35,130 nt of DNA from Planktothrix sp. PCC 11201 (GTDB lineage Bacteria; Cyanobacteriota; Cyanobacteriia; Cyanobacteriales; Microcoleaceae). Under the pieces are notes generated by a model. That model ran no database searches, had not been told where the DNA came from, and was given only the letters and a program-made list of their open reading frames with translations. Made by a program: the position numbers and the translations under genes. The stretch spans positions 118,120 to 153,249 of the forward strand of contig NZ_LT797688.1 in NCBI RefSeq assembly GCF_900009135.1, in the 5' to 3' direction. This document shows, one piece after another, positions 1 through 7,312 of the stretch (its first letter is position 1; each line of letters opens with the position of its first letter).

Positions 1-1385
1 AGGCGAATGACGGCGGCATCTCCCCCCCCGGGAACTAAAACGGTGTTATTTTGAACTTGATGATCGTATTGACGATAAACCCAGCGTTTAGAAGCAATAG
101 AAGGGGTATCTAATAGGGTCAATAAAACTTGGTTCCACGATTGAAATTCTTCCTTAATTTTAATTCCTGAAACCGTAGATTCTGGTAAATTTTCCGGTTT
201 CCATTGCCAGGCTATTTGAACATATTCTGGGGGTTCTGATAGGATTTCTCGCGGATATAAGGGCGTATTTTCTGCTAAGGCATCGGCCGGAATTTCCGCA
301 GCAATTTCTCCTTGGAATAAAATTCTAACCAGGGGTTCAGCAATTACAGTTCCCGCCACAACGGCCTGTAATCCCCAACGATGGAAAATATCAATTAACT
401 CCTGTTCCCGTCCTTTTTGAGCGACAAATAACATCCGTTCTTGGGATTCCGATAACAGATATTCGTAGGGAACCATGCCCGTTTCTCGTACCGGAATTAA
501 GTCTAAATCTAGCTCAATTCCTACCCCCCCTTTCGCCGCCATTTCTGATGTTGAGCAGGTAATTCCTGCGGCTCCCATATCCTGGGCGGCGACCACCGCT
601 CCGGTTTTAAAGGCTTCTAAACAGGCTTCGACTAAAGACTTTTCTAAAAACGGATCTCCGACTTGTACGGCCGGACGATCTTGGATCGATTCTTCACTTA
701 ATTCGGCACTGGCAAAACTTGCGCCCCCCATGCCATCCCGTCCCGTTGTTGAACCTACATATAACACCGGATTTCCAATGCCTGAAGCACCCGATTTCAC
801 AATTTCTGGGGTTTCCATTAACCCAATTGCCATCGCATTAACTAGGGGGTTTCCGTTATAAGCCGGATCAAAATAAACCTCTCCCCCAACCGTTGCAACC
901 CCGAAACAATTACCATAATGACTAATACCAGAAACTACCCCTTTAAAGATTTGTCGAGTTCTGGAATCTTCTAATGAACCAAACCGCAAAGAATTTAAGG
1001 CGGCAATTGGACGAGCCCCCATGGTAAAGATATCTCTTAGAATTCCCCCTACTCCCGTTGCAGCGCCTTGGAAGGGTTCAATAGCCGAGGGGTGATTATG
1101 GGATTCGATTTTAAAGGCAATATGCAGCCCCTCCCCGAAGTCCACAACTCCGGCATTTTCTCCGGGGCCGACTAAAATCCGTTCTCCGGTGGTGGGAAAT
1201 TGTTTGAGGAGGGGACGGGAATTTTTATAACAACAGTGTTCGCTCCACATCACGCCAAACATCCCTAATTCCGCTTTATTGGGGTGTCTTCCTAAGCGTC
1301 GGACAATTTCTTCATATTCTTCGGGTTTGATGCCTTCAGAGGCGATTTCTTCAGCAGAAAAGGGACAGTTATTTTGGGTAGACAT
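1..1385 (-). CDS. purL: Phosphoribosylformylglycinamidine synthase subunit PurL (5' part, runs off window)
   Basis: Catalyses the ATP- and glutamine-dependent conversion of FGAR to FGAM, the fourth step of de novo purine synthesis, in the cytoplasm. Translating the minus strand from the ATG at 1385-1383 gives [18 protein letters not shown], followed by the family landmarks [38 protein letters not shown] and [14 protein letters not shown], all typical of the stand-alone bacterial PurL. About 461 codons are present, so roughly 60% of a usual 740-790 residue protein; the 3' end lies left of base 1. The reading frame is open to the window edge. A HIP1 octamer lies just upstream at 1394-1401. The tadA gene starts divergently about 200 bases away. 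Identity is very secure; only the missing C-terminal part is unknown. Confidence 0.96.
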   Translation of the reverse strand, partial: MSTQNNCPFSAEEIASEGIKPEEYEEIVRRLGRHPNKAELGMFGVMWSEHCCYKNSRPLLKQFPTTGERILVGPGENAGVVDFGEGLHIAFKIESHNHPSAIEPFQGAATGVGGILRDIFTMGARPIAALNSLRFGSLEDSRTRQIFKGVVSGISHYGNCFGVATVGGEVYFDPAYNGNPLVNAMAIGLMETPEIVKSGASGIGNPVLYVGSTTGRDGMGGASFASAELSEESIQDRPAVQVGDPFLEKSLVEACLEAFKTGAVVAAQDMGAAGITCSTSEMAAKGGVGIELDLDLIPVRETGMVPYEYLLSESQERMLFVAQKGREQELIDIFHRWGLQAVVAGTVIAEPLVRILFQGEIAAEIPADALAENTPLYPREILSEPPEYVQIAWQWKPENLPESTVSGIKIKEEFQSWNQVLLTLLDTPSIASKRWVYRQYDHQVQNNTVLVPGGGDAAVIR

Positions 1386-1490
1386 CTCTAAAAGCGATCG
1401 CACTTTTCACCACAGCATTTCCTATTCTATCTTCTCCTAACTCAAAACTGATTTGATTAAAAAAATTGCCGAAAAAGATAGAAGCTACCC

Positions 1491-1519
1491 TTGACAAATT
1501 CCCGCAGCCATCGTAAAAT
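1491..1519 (+). promoter_or_regulatory. Sigma70-type promoter of tadA
   Basis: A perfect -35 (TTGACA, 1491-1496) is followed after exactly 17 bases by a -10 TAAAAT (1514-1519). Transcription would start near 1526, which leaves only about 9 bases before the GTG at 1535 but a normal 57-base leader before the ATG at 1583, so it favours the later start for tadA. Confidence 0.7.
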
Positions 1520-1582
1520 ATTCATACGGCTAATGTGAACATACGCTTGATTAAAAAGTCAACACACAAAAACACCCCCCTG

Positions 1583-2071
1583 ATGTCTGGTTCCCCAAAC
1601 CCAATTTTTAACGACTATTCCACCCATCAATATTGGATGAGTCGGGCTTTAGAATTAGCGCAACAAGCGGGAGAAGCAGGAGAAGTTCCGGTGGGAGCGA
1701 TTATTATTAATCAGAATAATCAACTCATTTCCCAAGCCCAAAACCGCAAAGAAAGAGACTGTGACCCCACCGCCCACGCCGAAATATTAGCCCTCAGACA
1801 AGCAGGAAAAGTCTTAAATAATTGGCATCTCAATACCTGTACTTTATATGTTACTCTCGAACCCTGTCCAATGTGTACTGGAGCCATATTACAAGCCCGT
1901 TTGGGGTTATTAGTTTATGGTGCTGATGACCCTAAAACCGGAACCATTCGTACCGTTATTAACCTTCCTGATAGTCCCTGTTCTTACCATAAATTATCGG
2001 TTTTAGGTGGAATATTAGAATCTCCCTGTCGTCAACAATTACAATCTTGGTTTGCTCAAAAACGCAGTTAA
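1583..2071 (+). CDS. tadA: tRNA-specific adenosine deaminase TadA
   Basis: Deaminates the wobble adenosine 34 to inosine in tRNA-Arg(ACG), in the cytoplasm. The zinc deaminase signature is complete: HAE (His65 zinc ligand, Glu67 proton shuttle, numbered from the ATG at 1583) and PCPMC (Cys95, Cys98 zinc ligands); spacing matches E. coli TadA. The N-terminal block HQYWMSRALELAQQAGEAGE and the VPVGA segment are family-typical. The open frame extends upstream to a GTG at 1535, but the promoter at 1491-1519 would give that start almost no leader, so I choose ATG 1583 (about 162 residues). It is followed by a PlsC-like gene 97 bases later on the same strand. A general cytosine deaminase is less likely given the tRNA-deaminase type motif set. 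Confidence 0.93.
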   Translation: MSGSPNPIFNDYSTHQYWMSRALELAQQAGEAGEVPVGAIIINQNNQLISQAQNRKERDCDPTAHAEILALRQAGKVLNNWHLNTCTLYVTLEPCPMCTGAILQARLGLLVYGADDPKTGTIRTVINLPDSPCSYHKLSVLGGILESPCRQQLQSWFAQKRS

Positions 2072-2167
2072 ACAGACAATGAAAAAACTGTCCTGATCAC
2101 GATCAATCAAACCCTTTAAACTGTTTAAGATCAAGTCAAGAGGTTTATTCAACCCGCGAAAACCGTT

Positions 2168-2887
2168 ATGCTCATCTTTGACTCTGATCAATCTTCTGCA
2201 AAAATGTCCATATCTACAAAGGAAACACAGGTTAATTCTGACGTTTCTCCCTTGCTGGCTTCCATTGTTTACCCCTTGGGACAACATCTGGTTTTACCCT
2301 TTTATTTTAAATCCTTAGAGGTCATCGGCCAAGAAAATCTTCCCCTACAAGGCCCGGTGATTTTAGCACCCACCCATCGTTCTCGTTGGGATGCTATTAT
2401 GATTCCCTTTGCTACGGGTCGCTATGTCACCGGACGAGACCTGCGGTTTATGGTCACCGTCGATGAAATGAAAGGACTACAGGGGTGGTTTATTCGTCAT
2501 CTGGGTGGGTTTGCAATTAACCAAAAACATCCCACTATTTCCACCATCCGTTATGGCGTAGAATTGCTGCACCAAGGAGAAATGTTAGTGATTTTTCCCG
2601 AGGGAAATATTTTTCAGGATGACCAAGTTCACCCCCTGAAATTGGGACTGGGACGTTTAGCAATACAAGCGGAAACTAGCCATGATAATTTAGGAATTAA
2701 GATTGTCCCGATTTCCGTACGCTATAATCCGATTATTCCCAGTCGGGGTTCTAGTGTTAAAATAAAAATCGCCACTCCCTTGTCTGTGAATGATTATTGT
2801 CAAGGTTCACCCAAAAAAGACGCTCAACATCTAATCCAAGATTTACAATTAGCACTGAACCAAATTGATCAACAAGAAGCCTTATAA
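2168..2887 (+). CDS. 1-acyl-sn-glycerol-3-phosphate acyltransferase (PlsC family)
   Basis: Likely transfers an acyl chain to lysophosphatidic acid (or a related lysolipid) during membrane lipid synthesis. The acyltransferase block I is seen as HRSRWDA (H-x4-D catalytic pair) and block III as the FPEGNIF motif; between them lies the hydrophobic FIRHLGGFAIN segment usual in this family. The protein is 239 residues, a normal PlsC length. The ATG at 2168 is taken as start, but a second ATG at 2204 (MSISTKE) would remove a poorly conserved 12-residue tail and is equally possible. It is 97 bases behind tadA and 34 bases before a small cyanobacterial gene. Cyanobacteria carry several PlsC paralogues with different substrates, so the exact substrate is not assigned. 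Confidence 0.87.
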   Translation: MLIFDSDQSSAKMSISTKETQVNSDVSPLLASIVYPLGQHLVLPFYFKSLEVIGQENLPLQGPVILAPTHRSRWDAIMIPFATGRYVTGRDLRFMVTVDEMKGLQGWFIRHLGGFAINQKHPTISTIRYGVELLHQGEMLVIFPEGNIFQDDQVHPLKLGLGRLAIQAETSHDNLGIKIVPISVRYNPIIPSRGSSVKIKIATPLSVNDYCQGSPKKDAQHLIQDLQLALNQIDQQEAL

Positions 2888-2924
2888 TTGATTTACTGGT
2901 AATTAATAAGCTGTTACGCGCGTG

Positions 2925-3353
2925 ATGGACTCTAGCTGCAATTTTAAGCCTGGTCAAATTGTGGGATTAAATCATCACAACAGTTGTCTGTATGCAGAAG
3001 TTATTCAAGTGGTCGAGGTTCGAGAAGTCTGTTGGGTCAGACCTTTGATGTTAATTCAAGGGTTATCTGATGATCCAGAAGACAATTTTTCGAGTTTGGG
3101 CTTTACCCCAAAAACATTTACTTTATCTGATTTACGCCAAAGCCCGGATTTAATTTGGCCGACGCGGTTATTTAAGGCGGCTTTAGATACGGAAGTTATT
3201 ACTTTCTTAGCCCAACTAGAGACTCCAGAGACCAATTCTCCAGGAGTTAAACGGGTAAATGCTGGTTCTGCTCACCAACAACTCCAAGACTTTATCGGTC
3301 AAGTTTGGCGAGCTTATACTGATGTTTTTGAGTCTGGAAATTTTAAAGATTGA
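2925..3353 (+). CDS. Conserved cyanobacterial protein of unknown function
   Basis: A 142-residue soluble protein without signal peptide or membrane segment. I do not recognise a named domain. The N-terminal half is rich in beta-type segments (KPGQIVGLNHHNSCLYAEVIQ, read here in part) and the middle reads like a proline- and tryptophan-containing beta fold; a helical tail ends AYTDVFES. The general pattern matches a small family I associate with cyanobacteria only. An in-frame GTG sits directly before the chosen ATG at 2925. It lies 37 bases after the PlsC gene on the same strand and may be co-transcribed. It faces the small minus-strand gene at 3359-3553 with only five bases between the two stop codons. 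Confidence 0.72.
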   Translation: MDSSCNFKPGQIVGLNHHNSCLYAEVIQVVEVREVCWVRPLMLIQGLSDDPEDNFSSLGFTPKTFTLSDLRQSPDLIWPTRLFKAALDTEVITFLAQLETPETNSPGVKRVNAGSAHQQLQDFIGQVWRAYTDVFESGNFKD

Positions 3354-3358
3354 AACCA

Positions 3359-3553
3359 TTAATGGCTAGAAACTAAGCGAATTCTACCAGCATCCATTTC
3401 TTCCATTAATAATTCTAAGGCCTCATAATCGACATCGGAAACATAACCCAGTCGGGTTAATTCGGTATTAATTGCATTTTCAATTTCAGGAGTCAGACAT
3501 CTAAAATAGAGAGCTTTTTCAACCAGTTTACGAATCATATTCGTTGCTGACAT
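3359..3553 (-). CDS. Small conserved cyanobacterial protein, function unknown
   Basis: Encodes 64 residues beginning MSATNMIRKLVEKAL, mostly helical, with an acidic centre (DYEALELLMEEMDAGRI). I recall closely similar short proteins, with the same TPEIE..IN and DYEALELLM.EMDAGRI patterns, in many cyanobacteria; none has a known function. No membrane segment or signal peptide is present. It is convergent with the preceding gene, with a gap of five bases, and its start region faces the 290-base AT-rich spacer before the radical-SAM gene. It has acidic residues and codon use like its neighbours, so I regard it as real despite its small size. Confidence 0.75.
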   Translation of the reverse strand: MSATNMIRKLVEKALYFRCLTPEIENAINTELTRLGYVSDVDYEALELLMEEMDAGRIRLVSSH

Positions 3554-3639
3554 AGTAGGTACGGATAACTCGCATATTTTTATTGTCTGATAAATCGTAA
3601 TTTTTACTTGTGATCATATCCTTTTATTTAAAGTGATCC

Positions 3640-3667
3640 TTGTCACTGAATATCTAGGAACTTTAAT
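3640..3667 (+). promoter_or_regulatory. Possible promoter for the radical-SAM gene
   Basis: In the spacer 3554-3843 a TTGTCA (3640-3645) and a TTTAAT (3662-3667) are 16 bases apart. The match is imperfect in an AT-rich region, so this is only a candidate. Confidence 0.3.
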
Positions 3668-3756
3668 AACATTTATTTCGTCCCAATTGCATCTATCTTA
3701 AGGTATGTTTAATAGTACATTTTAATACATTTATGGAATATTAAAAAATTAATTGT

Positions 3757-3786
3757 TTTTAGGGTTTGGTTTCCAAAACCCTAAAA
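3757..3786. other. Strong stem-loop in the spacer before the radical-SAM gene
   Basis: Two perfect 11-base arms, ttttagggttt (3757-3767) and aaaccctaaaa (3776-3786), enclose an 8-base loop that can itself add two G-C pairs. It lies about 58 bases before the GTG start of the radical-SAM gene, so it could be a leader structure of that gene, or an attenuator. The rest of the 290-base spacer is AT-rich and shows nothing else. Confidence 0.55.
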
Positions 3787-3843
3787 TAATTAATACTATG
3801 ACAACATCAGTGGTAATCTTAAAATAGTGTCGTTATCCATGGG

Positions 3844-6486
3844 GTGAGGTTTGCCTTGAATGTCGCAGTAGAGAAACTAATTACACCAGAAATTAATCAA
3901 CCAGCCCGTTATTTGGGTCAAGAGTTGGGCGCGAAACGCAAACCTTGGGAGTCCGCCGTTGTCCGTTGGTCGTTAACCTATCCTGAAGTTTATGAAGTGG
4001 GAGTCTCCAATCTTGGCCATGTGATTCTCTATAATATTTTAAATACTCAACCTCGGCAATTATGCGATCGCGCCTATCTCCCCGCGCCGGACTTTTCCCA
4101 AAAATTGCGCGAGACGAAAACCCCTCTGTTTGCAGTGGAGTCCCGTCATTTTTTAATCGATTTTGATATTTTAGGATTTAGCCTCAGCTACGAATTAGGG
4201 GCAACTAATATCTTAGAAATGTTAGATTTAGCGGGAATTCCTTTAACTTGGGAAGACCGACAAAATTATTCGGTTTGGGGTGATCCGCAAAATTCTGATC
4301 AACCCCATTATCCCCTAATCTTTGCCGGGGGACAAACGGCTACCTCTAACCCCGAACCCTACGCGGATTTTTTTGATTTTATCGCTTTAGGAGATGGGGA
4401 AGAATTATTACCCGAAATTGGATTAGTTTTAGAAGAATGCAAGAAAAAAGGTTTAGATAGAAAAGCCGTATTACTAGATTTAGCGCAAATTCCCGGGGTC
4501 TATGTTCCCCAATTTTATCAGATGGCAGAAGATGGTTCTATTCATCCCAAACATCCTGATGTTCCTGCCAAAATATTAAGACGGGTGGCCGCACCAATGC
4601 CCGCCTATTCGATTAAATTTGTTCCCTATGTGCAAACCGTTCATGATCGGTTAGTCATTGAAGTTAGACGGGGTTGTACCAGGGGATGTCGGTTTTGTCA
4701 ACCGGGAATGTTAACCCGTCCGGCGCGAGATGTGGAACCGGAAGATGTGATTCAAGCTGTTGAAAAGGGGATGAAAGAAACGGGTTATAATGAATTTTCC
4801 TTATTATCTTTGAGTTGTTCCGATTATTTATCCTTACCCTCGGTGGGAATGGAAATTAAGAACCGTCTGAAAGATTATAATGTCAGTTTATCTTTACCCA
4901 GTCAACGGGTCGATCGCTTTGATGAAAATATTGCCAATATTCTAGGAGGAGCGCGACAAAGTGGGTTAACTTTTGCCCCAGAAGCGGGAACCCAAAGAAT
5001 GCGGGATATTATTAATAAAGGGTTAACCAATGAGGAATTATTAACCGGAGTTAAAACCGCCTTTGAACAAGGTTGGGAGAAAATTAAACTCTATTTTATG
5101 ATTGGTTTACCCGGAGAAACCGATGGGGATGTGTTAGGAATTGCGGAAACCGTGGCTTGGTTACAACGAGAATGTTCTGCTAAAGATCGCAGAAAATTAA
5201 ACTTTAATTTAACGATTTCTAACTTTACCCCTAAACCCCATACTCCCTTTCAATGGCATTCGGTTTCTACTACTGAATTCCAACGCAAACAGAAATTATT
5301 AAGACAAGAATTTCGCCAAATGCGAGGGGTAAAAGTTAACTTTACTGATGTTAGAATATCTGCAATGGAGGATTTTGTCGGTCGGGGCGATCGCCGTTTA
5401 GGGCCGGTGGTGCGTCGGGCGTGGGAACTCGGGGCGGGAATGGACTCCTGGTGGGAAAGTTTGGATCGGGCCTTTGGTGCTTGGACACAGGCGATCGAAG
5501 AAGCGGGCTTGAGTTGGAAATATCGTCGGGTGGAAAGCGGGGAATGGAATTTAATTGAGGAAACAGGGAACAGTCAAGAACAGGATTATGCAGTATTATT
5601 AGATCAGCCCTTACCCTGGGATCATATTGACAGTGGAATTGATAAAAATTGGCTCAAAGAAGATTTAAAACGGGCTTTAGAAGCAGCTATAGTTCCCGAT
5701 TGTTCCTTTGAAAGTTGTTCCCATTGTGGGGTTTGTGGCACGGATTTTGGTCATAATATTGTGATTAAATCCCCCCCTATTCCCCAATTTGCCGGGGAAT
5801 TTATTCCCAATACTCAACGAGTCCAACGGTTAAGAGTGGGGTTTGGAAAATTAGGGGATATGGCTTTAGTTGGGCATTTAGATTTATTCCGATTATTTGA
5901 CCGGGCAATTCGTCGGGCTTCAATTCCCCTAGCGTTTACGGGGGGATATCGTCCAAATCCGAGGATTTCCATTGCCTTTGCCTTACCGTTAGGGGCAACC
6001 AGTAGCGGTGAAATTGTGGATTTTGAATTAACAGAATCCATGAATATAGAAGAATTTCGCCAAAAATTAGCTCAGGGTTTACCCGATACTATTCCTCTAT
6101 ATCAGATTCAAGAAGTGCCCCTAGACTTACCCTCCCTCACGGATGCGGTGGAAAAAGCCGAATATTATTTAACCCTAAATTGGATAGGGAAAGAAAACGC
6201 TATCCCGGAATGGTTAAATTGGATCAATGCGGTCAAAGCCACATCAGAAATTTTATGGGAGAAAACCACAAAATCAGGCAAAAAGAACATCATCAACTTA
6301 CGAGAACAATTATTTGAACTCGAGATGATTTCCCCCGAAGATCAGCGCCTCCGTTATGTGGGAAGTTGTCGGAATGATGGGACACAACTACGGCCCGAAC
6401 TGATGATCAAGATGTTAGAACAGGTAACTGGCCAAGAATTCCAAGTGTTACAGATTCACCGCCAGCAGCTTTTAACCCAATCTTAA
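3844..6486 (+). CDS. Radical SAM protein with C-terminal DUF2344 (TIGR03960/TIGR03936 type)
   Basis: An 880-residue protein of the family that is regularly found next to RNase E/G genes but has no proven reaction. Residues about 1-260 form an N-terminal domain with a cobalamin-binding-like look; the radical-SAM cluster motif is C278-T-R-G-C282-R-F-C285, ligating a 4Fe-4S cluster that cleaves S-adenosylmethionine. A second Cys group (Cys620, Cys625, Cys628, Cys631) could hold another metal centre. From about residue 660 the DUF2344 domain begins (LRVGFGKLGDMALVGHLDL). In many bacteria the two parts are separate genes; here they are fused. Start is GTG at 3844; the first residues are poorly constrained, and a TTG at 3856 is an alternative. 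rne follows on the same strand after 826 bases. Substrate unknown; an RNA or ribosome-related one is a guess from the neighbourhood. Confidence 0.88.
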   Translation: MRFALNVAVEKLITPEINQPARYLGQELGAKRKPWESAVVRWSLTYPEVYEVGVSNLGHVILYNILNTQPRQLCDRAYLPAPDFSQKLRETKTPLFAVESRHFLIDFDILGFSLSYELGATNILEMLDLAGIPLTWEDRQNYSVWGDPQNSDQPHYPLIFAGGQTATSNPEPYADFFDFIALGDGEELLPEIGLVLEECKKKGLDRKAVLLDLAQIPGVYVPQFYQMAEDGSIHPKHPDVPAKILRRVAAPMPAYSIKFVPYVQTVHDRLVIEVRRGCTRGCRFCQPGMLTRPARDVEPEDVIQAVEKGMKETGYNEFSLLSLSCSDYLSLPSVGMEIKNRLKDYNVSLSLPSQRVDRFDENIANILGGARQSGLTFAPEAGTQRMRDIINKGLTNEELLTGVKTAFEQGWEKIKLYFMIGLPGETDGDVLGIAETVAWLQRECSAKDRRKLNFNLTISNFTPKPHTPFQWHSVSTTEFQRKQKLLRQEFRQMRGVKVNFTDVRISAMEDFVGRGDRRLGPVVRRAWELGAGMDSWWESLDRAFGAWTQAIEEAGLSWKYRRVESGEWNLIEETGNSQEQDYAVLLDQPLPWDHIDSGIDKNWLKEDLKRALEAAIVPDCSFESCSHCGVCGTDFGHNIVIKSPPIPQFAGEFIPNTQRVQRLRVGFGKLGDMALVGHLDLFRLFDRAIRRASIPLAFTGGYRPNPRISIAFALPLGATSSGEIVDFELTESMNIEEFRQKLAQGLPDTIPLYQIQEVPLDLPSLTDAVEKAEYYLTLNWIGKENAIPEWLNWINAVKATSEILWEKTTKSGKKNIINLREQLFELEMISPEDQRLRYVGSCRNDGTQLRPELMIKMLEQVTGQEFQVLQIHRQQLLTQS

Positions 6487-6525
6487 AAAACTTCTATCTC
6501 AGGTCATAATTTGTATTGGCTCCAG

Positions 6526-6534
6526 TGTTATAAT
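6526..6534 (+). promoter_or_regulatory. Extended -10 promoter element upstream of rne
   Basis: TGT directly precedes a perfect TATAAT (6529-6534), giving an extended -10 (TGnTATAAT) without a clear -35. If used, it would give an rne transcript with a leader of about 770 bases. Confidence 0.45.
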
Positions 6535-6739
6535 AGGATGCGTTAAGCCAAGTTTTGTGGCATAGGGGCGGGTTCGTCCAGATCTAGGCTACAAACCGAC
6601 AATATTACTTAATCTCCCCGGTACTCAACTAGGGTTCTCAGAATCAAAAATTGCAGGTTCGCTGACGCTAGGATCAACCCAATTGAACCGGAATCCTATA
6701 CACTTACTAAAGGTTGGTGTATGGCATTCACGGGTGGCG

Positions 6740-6755
6740 CACCTGTTATCAGGTG
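6740..6755. other. Perfect hairpin in the rne leader
   Basis: Arms CACCTG (6740-6745) and CAGGTG (6750-6755) around a TTAT loop. GGTGG on either side (from 6733 and from 6752) and CCACC at 6766-6770 allow a competing fold, as expected of a regulatory leader, but no function can be read from it. Confidence 0.5.
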
Positions 6756-7210
6756 GCTGGAAAATCCACCCAAGCTTAATAGGGCTAAACATCACACCGA
6801 AGAAAGTAGCAAAAAAAACTTTGTTTGGCATCTGTCTTGATACCATAAAGAAACAAAAACATTTCAATGGCTAGATTCAAGTCTATTGAGGTGAATGGGG
6901 GAGAGATCATCTGGCTTAGAATGTGCGATCTAGGCTGTAGTCTCTGAGGTTTTCGTAGATACGGATACTATATTGGTGAGTTAGTCAAGAGGTCAAACCC
7001 AAGTATTGCTTTGGACAGAATCATGATGAAGGTAGATGGATAACAAATAACCGCCTATAATTTCATTTTCCCATAACCTTTGAAGGCTTACATTTGATGG
7101 ATTTTGGATATTAAATTTGGGTGTTTGTTAACCGTTGATTTTCAATGATCAAAACCTGATTCCCTCTTGCGGTTTGCCCGTTAGCTTGGTGTATCTTTGG
7201 TGTCTTCCTA

Positions 7211-7303
7211 ATGGCGCGAAAATTCGCATTAATCAATTTATTAATCACGTCAATATTGCTCAGTACACGCAGCGTAGGTGCTTTCAATATTGCTAAGTTT
7301 TGA
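7211..7303 (+). CDS. Putative 30-residue upstream ORF before rne
   Basis: ATG at 7211 opens a 30-codon frame, ending at TGA 7301-7303, nine bases before the rne ATG. The peptide begins MARKFALINLLITSILLST: two basic residues then a hydrophobic stretch, like a small membrane peptide or signal peptide. The stop codon overlaps the GAGG that would serve as ribosome-binding site of rne, so translation of the small ORF could affect rne initiation. No clear ribosome-binding site precedes its own ATG, and it may be chance; conservation in related genomes would decide. Confidence 0.3.
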   Translation: MARKFALINLLITSILLSTRSVGAFNIAKF

Positions 7304-7312
7304 GGGAATTGA

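Larger units (their letters stand above)
6541..7312 (+). promoter_or_regulatory. Long non-coding leader-like region of rne
   Basis: The 826 bases between the radical-SAM gene and rne hold no convincing gene over 40 codons. RNase E genes in several bacteria, including cyanobacteria, have long 5' leaders through which the enzyme controls its own mRNA, so this is the likely role here (inference). Visible elements: an extended -10 at 6526-6534, a perfect hairpin at 6740-6755 (CACCTG-TTAT-CAGGTG), an A8 run near 6811, a second TATAAT at 7056-7061, a 30-codon ORF at 7211-7303 and an 11-base direct repeat at 7250-7260 and 7284-7294. At 6563-6575 a taggggcgggttc stretch equals one arm of the palindrome at 28289-28349, without a partner nearby. 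Confidence 0.5.

Noticed and set aside
475-861. A 128-codon plus-strand frame.
   Set aside because: It lies antisense within purL, whose translation is unambiguous.
6563-6590. A tRNA T-arm (GGTTCGTCC).
   Set aside because: No acceptor stem, anticodon arm or CCA-type end can be built around it.
6683-6874. A 63-codon plus-strand frame in the rne leader, with an overlapping minus-strand frame at 6625-6867.
   Set aside because: It needs a TTG start without a ribosome-binding site, its composition is unlike the neighbours, and it overlaps the hairpin region; more likely non-coding leader.
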